Positions 32,016-45,700 of a stretch of 64,000 nt of DNA are shown piece after piece. How positions within the stretch are numbered: position 1 is the first letter of the stretch; each line of letters opens with the position of its first letter. The stretch is from contig JAWNZC010000013.1 of assembly GCA_035771165.1 (NCBI GenBank), positions 1,756,501 through 1,820,500 of the forward strand, given 5' to 3'. Under the pieces are notes generated by a model. It was not told the DNA's origin and searched no databases. It worked only from the letters and a program-made list of their open reading frames with translations. This DNA is from Paragorgia papillata. Taxonomy: Eukaryota > Cnidaria > Anthozoa > Scleralcyonacea > Coralliidae. Position numbers and translations under genes: made by a program.

Positions 32016-32274
32016 GAATTGATTCAAAATGCGGATGACGCCAGAGCGACTGACGTCAAATTCCTGTATGACAACCGTCGTCATGGTACCCAGTCTCTGC
32101 AGTCCCCAGAGCTCGCAAGGTTCCAGGGCCCTGCGCTTTATTGTCACAACAACGCCACCTTCAAGGAAGAGGACTGGGAAGGAATTCAGAATCTTATGCG
32201 AAGCAACAAGAAGGACGATCCACTGAAAGTCGGCCGCTTCGGAATTGGATTTAATTCAGTGTATCATATCACAG
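32016..32274 (+). CDS. Sacsin-like gene 2, 259-nt ATP-binding exon
   Basis: Acceptor ATTTTAG, donor GTACAC. Encodes residues 38-123 of the predicted protein: [38 protein letters not shown] and [16 protein letters not shown]. These are the N-box and glycine-rich lid of the SRR1 GHKL ATPase module. The usual Gly in ADDAGAT is Arg here (ADDARAT); genes 1 and 3 keep Gly. The donor GTACAC is weak and is followed by a G-run, unlike GTGAGT (gene 1) and GTAAGA (gene 3). The exon ends in phase 1, giving D with the next exon. Confidence 0.92.
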
Positions 32275-32419
32275 GTACACGGGGAGGGGGGGGGGGCACT
32301 TTTAAAAGTGAATTATTAAAAACAAATTTCTATGTCGCGTAAAATACGATCAACTACCTACTGATCATCTCTACATTTATAATTACAATTTTTACCTCTG
32401 CAAGGAGCTTATGTTTTCA

Positions 32420-32421
32420 CC

Positions 32422-32462
<41 letters not shown>

Positions 32463-32730
32463 GTGTGTGTCTGTCTGTCTGTTTGTCTGTTTGTTTATTT
32501 ATTTTTTGGCAGTCTGTCTGTCTGTCTGTCTGTTTGTTTGTTTGTTTGTTTGTTTATTTTTTGTTTCTCTGTCTGTCTGTTTGTTTGTTTGTTTGTTTGT
32601 TTGTTTGTTTGTTTGTTTGTTTGTTTGTTTGTTTGTTTGTTTGTTTGTTTGCTTGCTTGTTTGTTTGTTTGTTTCTTTGTTTATCTGTCTGTCTGTCTGT
32701 CCGTCCGTCCCTCTGTCTGTCTGTCTGTCA
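32420..32730. repeat. (CTGT)n/(TTGT)n tetranucleotide tract
   Basis: About 310 bp of CTGT and TTTG repeats. It gives spurious Cys/Leu/Val/Phe-rich open frames in several phases. Confidence 0.95.
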
Positions 32731-33170
32731 TCAGCATATCTCACAAAATACCGCACAAGTTTTCATGAAGATTGATCATAGACCAAGGACCAACCCATTC
32801 AATTTTTGTTGAATTTGGTTGAAACTTGGATGAGAAATAAATAAAAATCTGACCACAAGATGCTAGGTGTGGAAGAATCGAATACTTTCTCATTATTTTG
32901 GTACGAGTGCAATCGAGCACTTTATTCAAATATACATGTGTTGGTCTCGTGAGCTAAGCGGGATGCTCGTTCTCTTTTTAAACATCTACAATAACTCGCT
33001 GGCGGAGGTATATGCAATTTCTGATACGCCAAAAAGAAAATGCTCGGTTTAAACACGAGAAAATTTTGCATTGATTACCGTAAATATGACGTATTCAACA
33101 TTTTTGTCGCAAAGCTACCTTCATAAATATTTCAACCATTCTTGATTCTATAAGCTACACAATAAAGCCA

Positions 33171-33540
33171 TGTCCACACAATCCGTTTTCAAACGAAAAC
33201 GGAGACTTCGTATCGAAAACGTATCAAAATTTCTCCGTCCACACTATCGTTTTCGAATTGTTTTCGCCGTTTAGTAAAACGCTAAAAAGATCTACAGGGT
33301 ATGAATGAATAGTTCTAGGTGACTGAAACCAAAGATAACATAATCATCGTTCTTCAAAAGCTTCGTTTTTGCCGTCCACACTGGTGCAGAAAAACGGCGC
33401 CTTCGAATGTCTCCACTTTGGAGAGCGTTTTCGAAACGCTCCGTTTTCGGTCACCAAAGACACCGGATTAGTGTGGACGAAAGACCTAACCGTATAAAAA
33501 AATCTCCGTTTTCGTTTGAAAACGGATTACGGTGTGGACA
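33171..33540. mobile_element. MITE family A, copy 2
   Basis: Starts TGTCCACACAATCCGTTTTC and ends GAAAACGGATTACGGTGTGG. The interior matches copies 1 and 3 (for example GAAAAACGGCGCCTTCGAATG). It lies 170 bp before the gene 2 giant exon. Confidence 0.85.
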
Positions 33541-33710
33541 TTGGTATAATAGTTAAACAAAAAGGTTTTGAGTGGTACGCCAAAAAATACGTCAGCATAG
33601 AAAAATGTCAAACCAAAGCTCCGTGTTGTCGTGCATGACGGCCCATTTTAGAACTTCCTTTCAAAATTGGAAACAACACACAGACATGACCTTCTTTAAT
33701 TTCTCTGCAG

Positions 33711-36700
33711 ATCTTCCAGGAATCGTAAGTAAAGACACGGTCGGATTTCTAGATCCCCACGAAACGTATTTTGGACGCGGGGTGCCTGGGCAACGGTATG
33801 ACGTCAGGAGCAATTTATTAGAGCCCAGTTCCAGAGATCAGTTCACGCCGTTTGACGGAATATTTGGCTGCGATCTTGGCAACGCAAAAATCTACGATGG
33901 CACGTTGTTTCGATTCCCGCTCCGAACTACACCCTCGGAACTATCAAAGAAGAACTACACTAAAGAAATGGTAGATAATCTGTTCGAGTCTTTGCGTAAA
34001 GAAGCTTCGGTGATACTGCTGTTTCTCAAGAGTGTCCAAAGCATCAGTGTACACGAACGGAGAGAAGATGGAGAAATAGAATGTGTGTTCAAGGTTGAAG
34101 TCGCCGAGGCGACTCGCCAAGAAGTGGAAAGGAAACGTAAAGCATTTCTAAAAGAGGCGAAAGAATCCAACATAACAGAGTCTAAGTACGTTATGAACAT
34201 TCAAGCGACATTCGGCTCAAACACTCAGACTTTTCATTGGCTGATTGTCAACCAGATTGGTTCAACCGAAAAACGCATCGCTGAGTTGGCGGAAGAGTTA
34301 CACTTACTGCCCTGGGTTGGTATTGCCGTACCGTTGGACGCTAACACAAGCAACGAAAGCGCTGGCCGAATATTTTGTTTTCTACCACTACCGCCCGATG
34401 TCGACTGCCAGACAGGTCTTCCCGTTCACGTGCATGGCTACTTTGGCGTGACAGAGAACAGACGAGGCCTCGTTTGGCCTGGTGACGAATGTCAGAATAA
34501 CGAGACTGGGGAATGGAACGAGTTGCTGTTAAAGAAGATTGCTGTTGAAGTGTATCTCAAGATCTTCGACGCTCTGGTTGAAAACGAGCCCAACACAGGA
34601 ATTGGTGAAAAAGAGAGAAGTCAACTGGTGTACGCTTCTCTGCCAGTTCCAGACCGCGTTCGAGGACATTGGAATGTCTTTTCCGAGCACCTATTCAGAA
34701 AATTAGTTGAGCTGAACAAAAAGCTCTTCTTCGCCCATAAGACGTCTGGTTATACATGGATTGCGTTAAACGAAGGGCTTCTCGATCGACTTCAGGACTG
34801 CCAGATACAGCGTGAAACTCGAGAGTCTATTTTGAAAATCTTGCTAATCAATTCTCGTGTGGTTATCACCGGTTTGCCACAACACGTCCTGGAAATTGTT
34901 GCCAGGTACTTTTCTGCTCCCAGAGATATAACTCCTAGTGTACTCAGAGCTGCTTTGAGAAATCAAGACATCAGTACGACCCCTCGCGAAGAGAAGTTGT
35001 TACTGCTTCAATACGTCTTAGGCGACCACCCATCCACCGATCTTTCCGGCGTTCCCTTACTGCCCTTAGCGAGCGGAGAATTCTCGAAATTTTCCCCGAA
35101 TAATCACGCCAAGACACCTTCGACATCTGTCTTTGTTCCAAATGAAGCTTGTAGAGCAAGCTTACTTCCCAATATGAAGCATCGTTTCCTGGACGAGACC
35201 CTGACTGATACACTGACCGCAAAGCTTCGCGCTATGGCGGCAGGACAGTCCCAAGATGGAAACCCAACGCAGTTGGTTCACTTGACCCAAGAGATTGTTC
35301 TACAAAACCTCCGTTCTAGCCTGCCTTCAGAATGGTTCAGGGGCGAAGAGAAAGTCCAGTGGATAGAAGGAATCTCGAATCATCCGCCCGAGTCTTGGTT
35401 CAAAGTGATTTGGGATTGGATTCACTCGTCGTTTCCAGATTCCCTTTCACGATTCAAAGGTATCCCGCTGATTAAACTCCCTGCGTCAAGGAACAAATGT
35501 CTCGGTGTTCTGTCTCCGAATTCCACGTTCATCTTTGACTCTGATGGTTCTGGCAACACTCTACCTTTACAGGTCACCAGTCTCCTCACGGCTTGCGGGT
35601 GTACCGTCATTCACGATACATCGTCCTACTTGTACCACCCAGATATTAAGTCGTACATCGCCCCTCCGACTCCAGTTGGAACTATCACTGTACTAAACCT
35701 AACCACCTTTGACACAGTACAAGAACGCATCAAGCGGACGGCCAGCAACGACCGAAGCGTCATTCGTGAATTCTTTTGTCGTCTTCCAGAGAACGTATCG
35801 ATCGATCAGAAAAAATTCCTACTGCGGCTTTCGTTGTTCGACAGACTCGATGGCTCCGCAACCCCCGTGCAAGTTAACGGGCAAGTCTTGAAAGTCGCAT
35901 CACCGCAATTCAATCTTCCAGATGATTTCAGGTTTGCAAAAAGTGACCAGATTATCTCGTCAACCACCCCAAACTCGTACCAGCTTTTGAGCTTGCTGAA
36001 AGTTGAAATCCTTAAACCAGCCGAAGTATTGCGTCGCTATTTATTTCCAGACATCCAAGCCGGATCTGTGTACACCGCGAAGGAAACATCCGCAGTAATG
36101 CTTTGGGTAATCAAGCAAATGTTCATCTTCAAAACACAACGCAACGGATTTCAGGACGAAATGAAGGTATTACCATTTGTGCCAACCGACAAAGGAGAAT
36201 TGAAGAAACCGTCAGAGCTTTACGACCCTAACGATGCCCTTCTGTTTCACTTGTTCTTGGGAGAGACCACCAAGTTTCCAACCGGAGATTTCGCTAACGA
36301 AAATGTGGTCCCAGAATTGAAAGAGCTTGGTCTTCGAAAAAGGGACATGCTGACGGCAACTCAGCTGCTTGAAGTTGCCGTGAATATTGCTTCAGATCGA
36401 GTTTCACAGACGCGCATCTCGAAGGCCGAAGCACTGGTGAAAATACTAGAAGATAATCCCGTTTACCTCAATCAATGTGTGTACGGAGGTGTAACAATGA
36501 AAGATAAATTACTTCGCCTAAAGTGGCTTCCGTGTGCGAAATATCCCCCGAAGGACACTCGTTTTCCCGAGTTTATGCCATGGTACGACTGTAATTCGTC
36601 CTTTTTTACACCAACCCAGCTCCGCAGTAAATCTCAAGCTCTTCTTGTAGGTTCGTCAATGCCAATACTAGATACCGAAATGAGCGAGGAACTTCAAGAT

Positions 36701-39700
36701 AAGTTGGGTTTGACTTCCGACCCACCTTTACATCAAGTTGTTAGTCAACTGGAGATAGCCGTCCGAAGCTGGCAAGAGCAACATCAGAAGAAAGGTAGTT
36801 CCCAATTAGAAGAAATGCTGGTAGCCATTTACCTTCATCTTTCTCAGTTACCAAACGAAAGTGTTTCTGCTGCCATCAACAACGCAGCTTTCAAACAGTG
36901 GATCTGGCAAGGGACGGGCTTCTGCTCACCACCGCAGTTAGCACTTGAACAAGGTTTCCCCTTAGATCTACGGCCACAGTTGTTTCTTCTCCCAGAAGTT
37001 CTCAACGACGAACCTTCGCTCAAGCAGTTTTTCTTAAGCCACGGAGTTCGCGAGAGGTTTAACGAAGAAGATATTCTCGGTGTTCTGGATGACATAAAGA
37101 ATAAACACGAAAAATTGCCGCCCGAAGTTAGCGCTTCTGGTGAAGTTGAAAGGGACTTGAAATTATGTCGTTCCATCTTGGAATGGGTTGTTAAAGACGG
37201 CGAAACCTTGGAACTACGTTTGCAAGAGAAAGTGCTCGTTCCAGTGCAGAATGCCAGCGATGGGTTGGTTTTAGAGCTTTGTAAGAAATGCACGTTCTGT
37301 GATCAAGATTGGTTACGTCGTGGCCGATCGGAACTTGATATTCCTGAGGATTACTCTCTTATCCATGAGTCAGTACCCGTGAAAGTTGCCAGGTTACTTG
37401 GCGTGCCCGCGCTAAGTACGTGCTTAGTGTCAGCGGAGACACTAGGTTTCGAGTTTGAGCAGACAGGACCCCACGAGCCAATAACAACACGACTGAATAA
37501 CATTCTGAAAGAATACAAAGAAGGAGTTGGCGTTTTCAAGGAGCTCATTCAAAACGCAGACGACGCTGGTGCGAGTAAAGTTCGCTTCCTGGTTGACTGG
37601 AGACATGGTCCAAAGCAGAAACTCTTGTCACCCAAGATGGCCGAGTGTCAAGGTCCTGCACTGTGGGCTTACAATAATGCTGTGTTTACCGACAAAGATT
37701 TTGAAAACATTAACAAGTTAGCTGGAGCAACAAAAGTGAAGGAACTGGGGAAGATTGGTCGCTTTGGACTTGGCTTCAACGCAGTGTATAATTTGACCGA
37801 CGTACCTAGCTTCGTGAGCAGAGAATACTTCGTCGTTTTCGACCCTAATGTTCATCATCTTGAAGGACACATCAAAGACAAGTCGCGTCCCGGTATTCGT
37901 ATTAACCTCGCCACAAACCAAACAACTCTGTCTGCGTTCGAAGACCAGTTCCAGCCCTACCACAACGTCTTTGATTGTAAAACAGGACAGAAACAAAGAG
38001 GAACATTCCACTATGAGGGAACGCTGTTCAGATTTCCATTTCGTACCTCGGTGCAGAAAAAAGAGAGCGAAATATGTCAAAGCGTTTACGACGAAGAGAA
38101 AGTTAAGGATCTTGTTTGCAGCCTGAAACAAAGCGCCTCACTGCTTTTGCTTTACACTCAACACGTTAACCAAGTGGAACTTTACGAAATTAAGCAAGAT
38201 GGCAGCCCCGTCGACATGGAACTGCAGTTGTCTGTGACAAAGAATACGCCGAAAATCCTGAGAAGTGAGAGCAGATTGTCTAGAACATTTATCGAGGAAT
38301 GTTCATACTGGTGGCAAAGAAAGTTAACCTGTTCAGATTCCAACGCAGTAAACCCATCGCTCCTTGAACTGGTAACAGTTACTATCCGGGACAGAGCATG
38401 TAGCCTTTCAGGAAGCGATTGTGCGTCCGGGAAACAAGAGACATGGCTTTTGACACATTGCGTAGGAACTGAGTCATCAGTCCATTTGGCCAAGAATAAA
38501 GGTCGAGAGAATTGCCTGTTGCCATGTGCCGGAGCTGGAGTTAAAATATCAGTTATCACTGACAATGAATCAGATGTTGCTTCATTTTTCTACCCTGAAT
38601 CAGTGCAAGGCGAGGCGTTTTGTTTCTTGCCGCTATCCATTCCAACCGGTCTGCCAGTCCATCTCAACAGCTACTTTGCACTCACATCGAACCGACGAAG
38701 AATTTGGGAACGAAACACGTCGGATATCTATCAGCCAATTGAAGTGCTATGGAACGAGAGCCTTATGGAAGATGCTTTGTCCAACGCCTATATCAAACTG
38801 TTGAAAGACATGAAACGTTTGTCGGAAGACGGAACACTACAGCAGTACGACTCCTACATGTTATGGCCGTGTTACGATTCTCTCTGCTCGACAACCTGGG
38901 AGACTCTGATAAAAAGCTTTTATCTGAAGTTGGTGGAGGAAGCCTTGCCGCTGTTTTGTAGCTCTGGGAAATGGCTGAGTATTCACGAAAGCTATATCTT
39001 AGACGAGAAGCTGTGGAAAATCCCTCAAGTTGCTGCGATTTTGAAATTTTTGAAATTGAGCGTGTTACAGCTACCCTCAAGTGTGTGTTCGTCTTTGGAG
39101 AAATCTGGACATGGTGAAGTTTTAGCTCAACGCACGTTGACTTTAGAAAAGTTCCTGAAGCAGGTAGTTTTCCCAAAAATAACCACACTTACACCTCAAC
39201 TGCGGGATCCCATCGTATGCCATGGCTTAGACTGCATATTGAACGAGCAGTCCGAACTGGTTTCGCTCTTCAAAGAAACTCCATGCATTACTTGTTCAAC
39301 GGATGGGCGACACCTAGCAAGACCTAGTGATCTGATCGACGCGAATGGAGCTGCGGCTATTCTATTTTCCAAACAAGATCATCGGTTCCCGGTTGGAGAA
39401 CATTTCTTAACGGAAAAGCGACTCTACGTACTCAGAGAACTCGGGATGGTAAGAGACCTACTGTCGTGGAACGAAATCTGTGAAAGAGCTAAATCGGTGG
39501 AGAACTTCCCAGAAATCAAACAAGGACGAGGACGGGCAAGAAATCTTATCAAGTACCTGGGTGAAAAGGTCAAGAATCTCACCAAAATAAATGAAGAAGA
39601 ACAACGCCTTCTCCGATGTACCAAGTTTTTGCCATTCAAATCAGAGCCCCCTGATGGATATTTCTTGCCGTGGAAAGGCTCCGCGAGGAAGAAACAGTTC

Positions 39701-42700
39701 GTTGCACCTGTAGAGCTTTTTTTGCCTAGGGACCTGGAGTTAGTTGGTTCTTCGAGCTTGATCGTGGACGATTCATATATAAGTGGGTGTGGGTTCCTTG
39801 ACGAAAACGTAAAAGAACTGCTCGGCTTTTCAGAGTTCCGTCCAGAAATCGAGGAAGTTATTCAGCAATTGGACACTACTATCAGAGTCTGGTCCAACCT
39901 ATGCAATGAGAATAGAGATCGACTTAAAACATGGATGGTCGAGTGTACCTGCAAGAAAATTTATGAATACTTGGAGATGTTCGTTTTTCAAAAGTGTAAA
40001 GAGCAACAACGCCACTCGGAAAAGCAGGAAGATAAGCCGGATTCGAGACTAACGACACTTTTTTCGAAAGATTGGCTATTTATCCAAGGAAAATTTGTAC
40101 CAACCAAAAACGTTGCCTACAAGTGGGACAGGAATGGTGCTCCTTTTCTATACAGTCTTCCATATGACTACAGCAAAGAATACCACAATTTACTAAGGGA
40201 GGCAGGAGTAAAGCAAGCTTTTGACGAGACTGATTTCATTCAGGCCCTGTACGCACTTCAGGAGACCAAGAAGAGCCTTCCCCTCAATGAAGAAGAGCTG
40301 AAACTCGCTGCGTGTTTCCTGAGCGAGTTGAAAGATGTCAACAACGATACCATTAAGAAGCATGTTGGTAAAATACCATTACCAGACACAAATAAAGTCT
40401 TGCACCAAAGCGACAACCTTACCATAAATTTGAATTTTTGGCTTAAGGATTGCGAAGAAGATCGTCGCTACGTTCATCGGGAAATCCCACAAGAACTAGC
40501 TCTAGACCTCGGTGCGAGATCATTGCAAAGCAGGATTCTGAAGAAATACACGAGTACCATAGGAATATCGTTTGGACAACATGAAGTGTTGACCGACAGA
40601 TTGAAAAATATCTTAAAAAGTTACCCTTGTGATTCTGGAATCCTGAAAGAACTTGTGCAAAACGCTGACGATGCCCAAGCTTCTGAGATTCATTTCGTCT
40701 ACGACACCCGAATTCTTCCCAGTGAGCGCGTAATTCAAAAGAATGCCATCGAGATCCAAGGACCAGCACTTTGTGTGTACAACGATCGACCTTTCACCGA
40801 CAAGGACCTGGAAGGAATCAAGAAACTTGGAATCGGCAGCAAAGGAAACGATCCAGAGAATATAGGACGGTATGGAGTCGGATTCAACGCTGTGTACCAT
40901 TTGACAGATTGCCCGAGCTTTCTATCCAACGATGACACCCTGGTTCTCCTTGATCCTCACTGTCGATATACTACCGAGGCAATGCCCAACTCCCCCGGTG
41001 GAATGTTTCGGCCCATAGACGAGGAGTTTCGAAAGAGTTTTTCTGATGTTCTTGTTGGGTACCTTGGCGAACACTTTGATTTAAAAGGCTCTACAATGTT
41101 TCGTCTACCATTGAGAAATTCCGTACGATCTACAGAAACTGCACATCCCATCGCTAACCCGATTAGCGATCCGATCAGCGATGAGAAAATGAAAGATCTA
41201 CTACATGTGTTTCAAGATGAATCTTGGAAAATGCTGCTGTTTCTTGACCATATCAAGAAAATTACGCTGTCGAGAATTGGTGAAGACAAAAAGCTTGAGC
41301 GAATATACCAAGTAGAGAGCACTATCCTCAAAAGGGAACATAAAGAACAACTCAAAACAATATCATCGATGGCGAAGGCCTACAAGGACACTGCAACTAA
41401 CAAAATTCCCTGGGAAAGTACAACATATCCGACGACCATTTCAGATGACAAAGGAGTTGTCGCAAAGTGGCTAGTCCATCAATGTTGCGGAGCGCACCCT
41501 GAATGCCAAAAAGATGATGGCCCCATACCCGACGGACGACAACTTGGCCTTTTTCCTCGTGGTGGAATCGCAATTCTCGTGTCTTGCTCCACACCAGTTA
41601 CTTCCGATGTTCAGTCACAGAATATAGCTTACTGCTCCCTCCCACTACCGATTCACACTTCTTTACCAGTTCTCGTCAACGGGCATTTCGCCCTTGGTAG
41701 TTCCAGGAGGGTTATATGGCGAGACACAGAACCTTACGGAGAATTAACAAAATGGAACGACTTCCTCAAATCACGCGTCCTTGCACCCGGCTACGCCGCA
41801 TTAATCCGTGAAGCCAGGCGTTACATACCTCACTGCAAATATCCCAGGACTGATTCCCCCTATTTCCCAGATAGTGAAACCACCAAGAACGGATTAGACT
41901 GGTATCACAAGATTTCCCCCGACGTATCGATAGAGTCTGAATGGAAACCTCTAGCAGTCGAAGTCTACCGCTTCCTAGGAATCACCAGAGCTCCAGTTTT
42001 ACCTGTAGTCGTGGTTTGCGAAGACACCAAAGATAGAAATACACATTTCTTGTCTTCTACAAAATTTTGTTCAACAAAGAAAGACAAAGCGACGAAGCGG
42101 CTTGAAAAGGAGAAGAAATTGCCTCGAAAGATACGCAGCTGGTTTCCCGCTGACGAAAGTTTTTTCATGCCTAAGCAAGCCAAAGAAGTGGAGGAAATTT
42201 TGAAGCTGTTGCTTCGAATCTGCTTTCCTCTGTTAATCAACTCACCTCACAAGCTATACAACGGATTTCGAGAAGCTGGAATCACCTGCCGTCTCGCAAG
42301 TCCTAAGAATGCTATAGACTTTCTTCGACAGTTTCGTTCTGAGAACACGCTCTGTAAAATTGGAGAGCTTCCAGCCAAGTTAGAAGACACGAAACTAAGA
42401 AAAATTAAAGAACTCAAAAAGCTGTTCAAGTATTGCAAAGAAGAGAAAAGTCTATACAGTCTCTTAGAAGGTTTACCACTGCTGCTGACTGCAGATAATC
42501 AGCTGAGGGTTTTCGATAGCAAGAACGCAGTTTATCACTCCACGTTCAGTGACCTCTTTCCCGACCGAGCCCATTTGTTTGTACATCCGGACCTTAAGTA
42601 CGCGTACACATTTTCGGAGAAAGCAAAGAAAGGTGAAGTGCAGGAAGGCGAAGCGCAGAAAAGTGAAACGCAGAAAAGTAAAGCGCAGAAGGGCGAAGCA

Positions 42701-45700
42701 AAGAACGGCGAAACGACAAAAAGTGTACCTCAAGTAATGCGTGCTTTTACTCTGGAAGAGCTGGTTAAGTTCATTCCTGAAGTCTTGCCATCAAGATTCA
42801 GAGACCTCTCTAACCACGTTCCTGTGCAGTTTCCAGACAAAGGAGTATTGTCCAAAGATTGGTTTACGCGACTGTGGGACTATTTAGAAAATCACGCAAA
42901 ATGCGAGCAGAACGAGGAACAAGTACGTCTCACGGCTTTGAACAAGTGGGCAATAATACCGACGACGTGTGGGAAACTGGTAACCATTGAGATGGCCAAG
43001 ACCGTATTGGACATGACAGAAACCGGCACAGAAAGTGAACGCGAAAGAAAGGTCCGTGCGTTTCTACGTAAATTGAAGTGCCCCTCCCTGAACAAGGACA
43101 TCACTGGTGGAAAGTCAACTGAGAGCACGAACGAAGAAAAGTCGACGAACTGTAGCAAGTCTCAAGATGTTAATGAACCTGCTGAACAAACAACAACAAA
43201 CTCTACTACGAAAGTCATACACAGAGAGCCCGCCGTTACAGATCCTTACGTGGCGCACCCCCATAGAGTCGCCGATGTCCTCGAAGTCCTCGAGTACATG
43301 AGAAAGACTGGGACTCTCGATATTTCAATATTCTCTGGTGAAGAAATGTTTGAAATTCTGAAGTTTTTTCAAGATGAGTATAGTAGTCTACAACAGAAGT
43401 ATAAAAAGATTCTGAAAGACCTGCCCTTGTACAAGTCCACTGATGGCACTCACACCAGTTTGTCGGCTTTTTCTTCGTATGCTTTACTTCCACCAGGTGT
43501 TCCCTTGGATGGAATTGAAAAGCTTCAAAGTCGTACAAGATGCCTCTTTCTTCATTGGGATGCTCGGCACACTCTCACCACATTGTACGACGGACTCGGT
43601 GTAAATACAAAACTCAATGTTGCTCATTTTTATGCCGACCACCTTCTACGTTACTTCAGCATGTTTGACAAAGAAAGTCAAATGAAATACCTAGAGCACT
43701 TAAAGCAAGAGTTACCAATTTCGCGTGAAAAAAAAATGCTTGCACGAAAGCTTGAAGCAACGTGTTGCATACCAGATCGGCGAGGAGAACTTCACTGTGC
43801 TAGGGAATTCTTTGACCCACACAACGAAGTGTTTAAGCTCATGACTCCTGACCAGTTTCCCCCATGGCCATTCAACAACGATGAATCATGGTTGGATTTC
43901 CTAAGAGAGATTGGGCTCCAAGTAGAGGTGATTCCAAACCAATTTCTTGGATTTTGTGAGAAGGTTGCCAGCATTGCAAATCAGTCAAGCAACGACGACA
44001 GGAACAAAGAACGATCAAAGGTGCTTGTTCGCTTCTTGTTCAAGGCTTTAGATGACAAAAATCGTAGTGTTAAATTTTTACCCCTCCTTCCCATTATCTC
44101 AAGCATAAAGTTTATCGCTTCAGATAGGGTACCTGAGCTGTCATCAATACACAGGCAATACCAGTGCATATCAAATACAGAGAATCCTCCGTGCATTTGC
44201 TATCGTAATTCCGTTCCTTGGTGTTATAAAAATATGGTTTGGACGAGTGCACCACTTCTTCCAGAGTGGGCTGAACCTAGAGAGGACCAACTAAAGCGTA
44301 AACTTCAAATCTTGGAAAAGCCCACAGTGGACACCGTCGCCAAGAACCTGGAGAACATCTCTTGTTTTCTTACCGAAGCAGCAAAGAGTAATAGAGCTGT
44401 GCCGAATCCAGACAAAGTCCAAGAAATCATGAATTCAATTTACGATTTCCTCTCGGAAAATATTCAGTGTTCGAATAGAGAAGTGTCTGATGACTGTACA
44501 GAAACGTGCAAGGAAATTGGACGTCGTTTCCAAACTCGTCCGTGCGTATACATGGAAGATGAAACCTTGATCAAAGGCGAGCAACTCTCGTTTAAGATAC
44601 CTGGAACCGACCTACTCAATCCGTTTCTCTACACAGTGCCAAGAAAGTATGGTCGCTACCAACATCTACTAAAGCGACTTGGGGCAACCGAAAAGGTCAC
44701 GTCACTTCAACTTGCCAGCCTTTTGAAAGCCACGAAAGACCGTTGTGGAGATGAGCAGATGGACGACGATTTCGAGAGAAAAACAAAGATAGCTACCGTT
44801 CTGCTGTTGAAATGTGTCTACCATGAAAGCCGTCGCGGTAAGGAACCGTCAAAAATTTCCGACCTTGGCGAATTGTTTCTACCAAGTGATGGTAAATCTC
44901 TCGTCAAATCAAATGAGCTCGTTTCAAAAGTCCCTCTGCGTCTGCTGCCAATTATTTCTGAGCGAAATTATCACGTTCTTTTCCCTTTGGAAGAATACGG
45001 TCTGCCGAGAAATTACAGAGATAAATATTTAGCGGCTCTGCCCGAACAACTTCGTCCAATACCGTTGAATCGCCTGATCTGCGAAAAGTTAGACCCGTCG
45101 TGCCGCAACGACATATGCCAGTTATGTCAGGACGACTCGATTTGTGAATTCATTGGAAAATACATCGACATATTAAGATCAAGTGATTTCCACGTAGGAG
45201 TAGCCCGCGTATTACGTCACCAGAAACAGTCCAGTAAGCTTACTGAAGAAGAGCAAGAGAGGACATCGAGGTTTCTCAGCTGCGCCAAAGTGAAAGTGAA
45301 GTGTATGGAGAGTATCAAGACTTATCTCGTTGACATGGAGACTGGAACGCCGTTGGAAGGGACTGCATGGTATTCACGGGAAACTCCTGGTTATGTAGAC
45401 CGCGAAAGAGAGGAACGCTGGACGCTGTATGTCAAGCATGGAGCAAAATCATTGGGTTTTCTTACGAAGCTCGTTAACGAAGTCATGGACTTCTGTGTGG
45501 AGGACAAGTATGTATCCCTCCTGACAGATATCTTGGGAGTCGATTCACCGTCAGAAATTTCAGAATGGCTAACGGATCAGGATATCACTTTGTTTTCAGC
45601 GAAGGGAATAGCAATGGACGAACTGTGGAGTGACGAGTCTGATGACGAACTAGATGAGACCAAGACACGGCATGGATCTGGCGGGCGTGGCGGTCCCCCA

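Larger units (their letters stand above)
32275..33710 (+). other. Gene 2 intron 3
   Basis: 1,436-bp intron, donor GTACAC, acceptor TTCTCTGCAG. Contains the (CTGT/TTGT)n tract at 32420-32730 and MITE family A copy 2. An open frame continues upstream of 33711 to about 33572, but the paralogues and the acceptor show that the stretch before 33711 is intron. Confidence 0.8.

Noticed and set aside
32411..32812. Cys/Leu/Val/Phe-rich open frames, transmembrane-like
   Set aside because: Read from the (CTGT)n/(TTGT)n repeat in several frames at once; no gene structure.
33572..33710. Extension of the gene 2 giant exon upstream into an open frame
   Set aside because: The stretch is not similar to genes 1 or 3, lies directly after MITE family A, and ends in a good acceptor (CTCTGCAG) that aligns with the acceptors of both paralogues.
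36844..37293. Antisense open frames within the giant exons (also near 15742, 57636, 61142)
   Set aside because: Shadow frames opposite conserved coding sequence. They recur at matching places in the paralogues because the sense strand is conserved, and they have no independent features.
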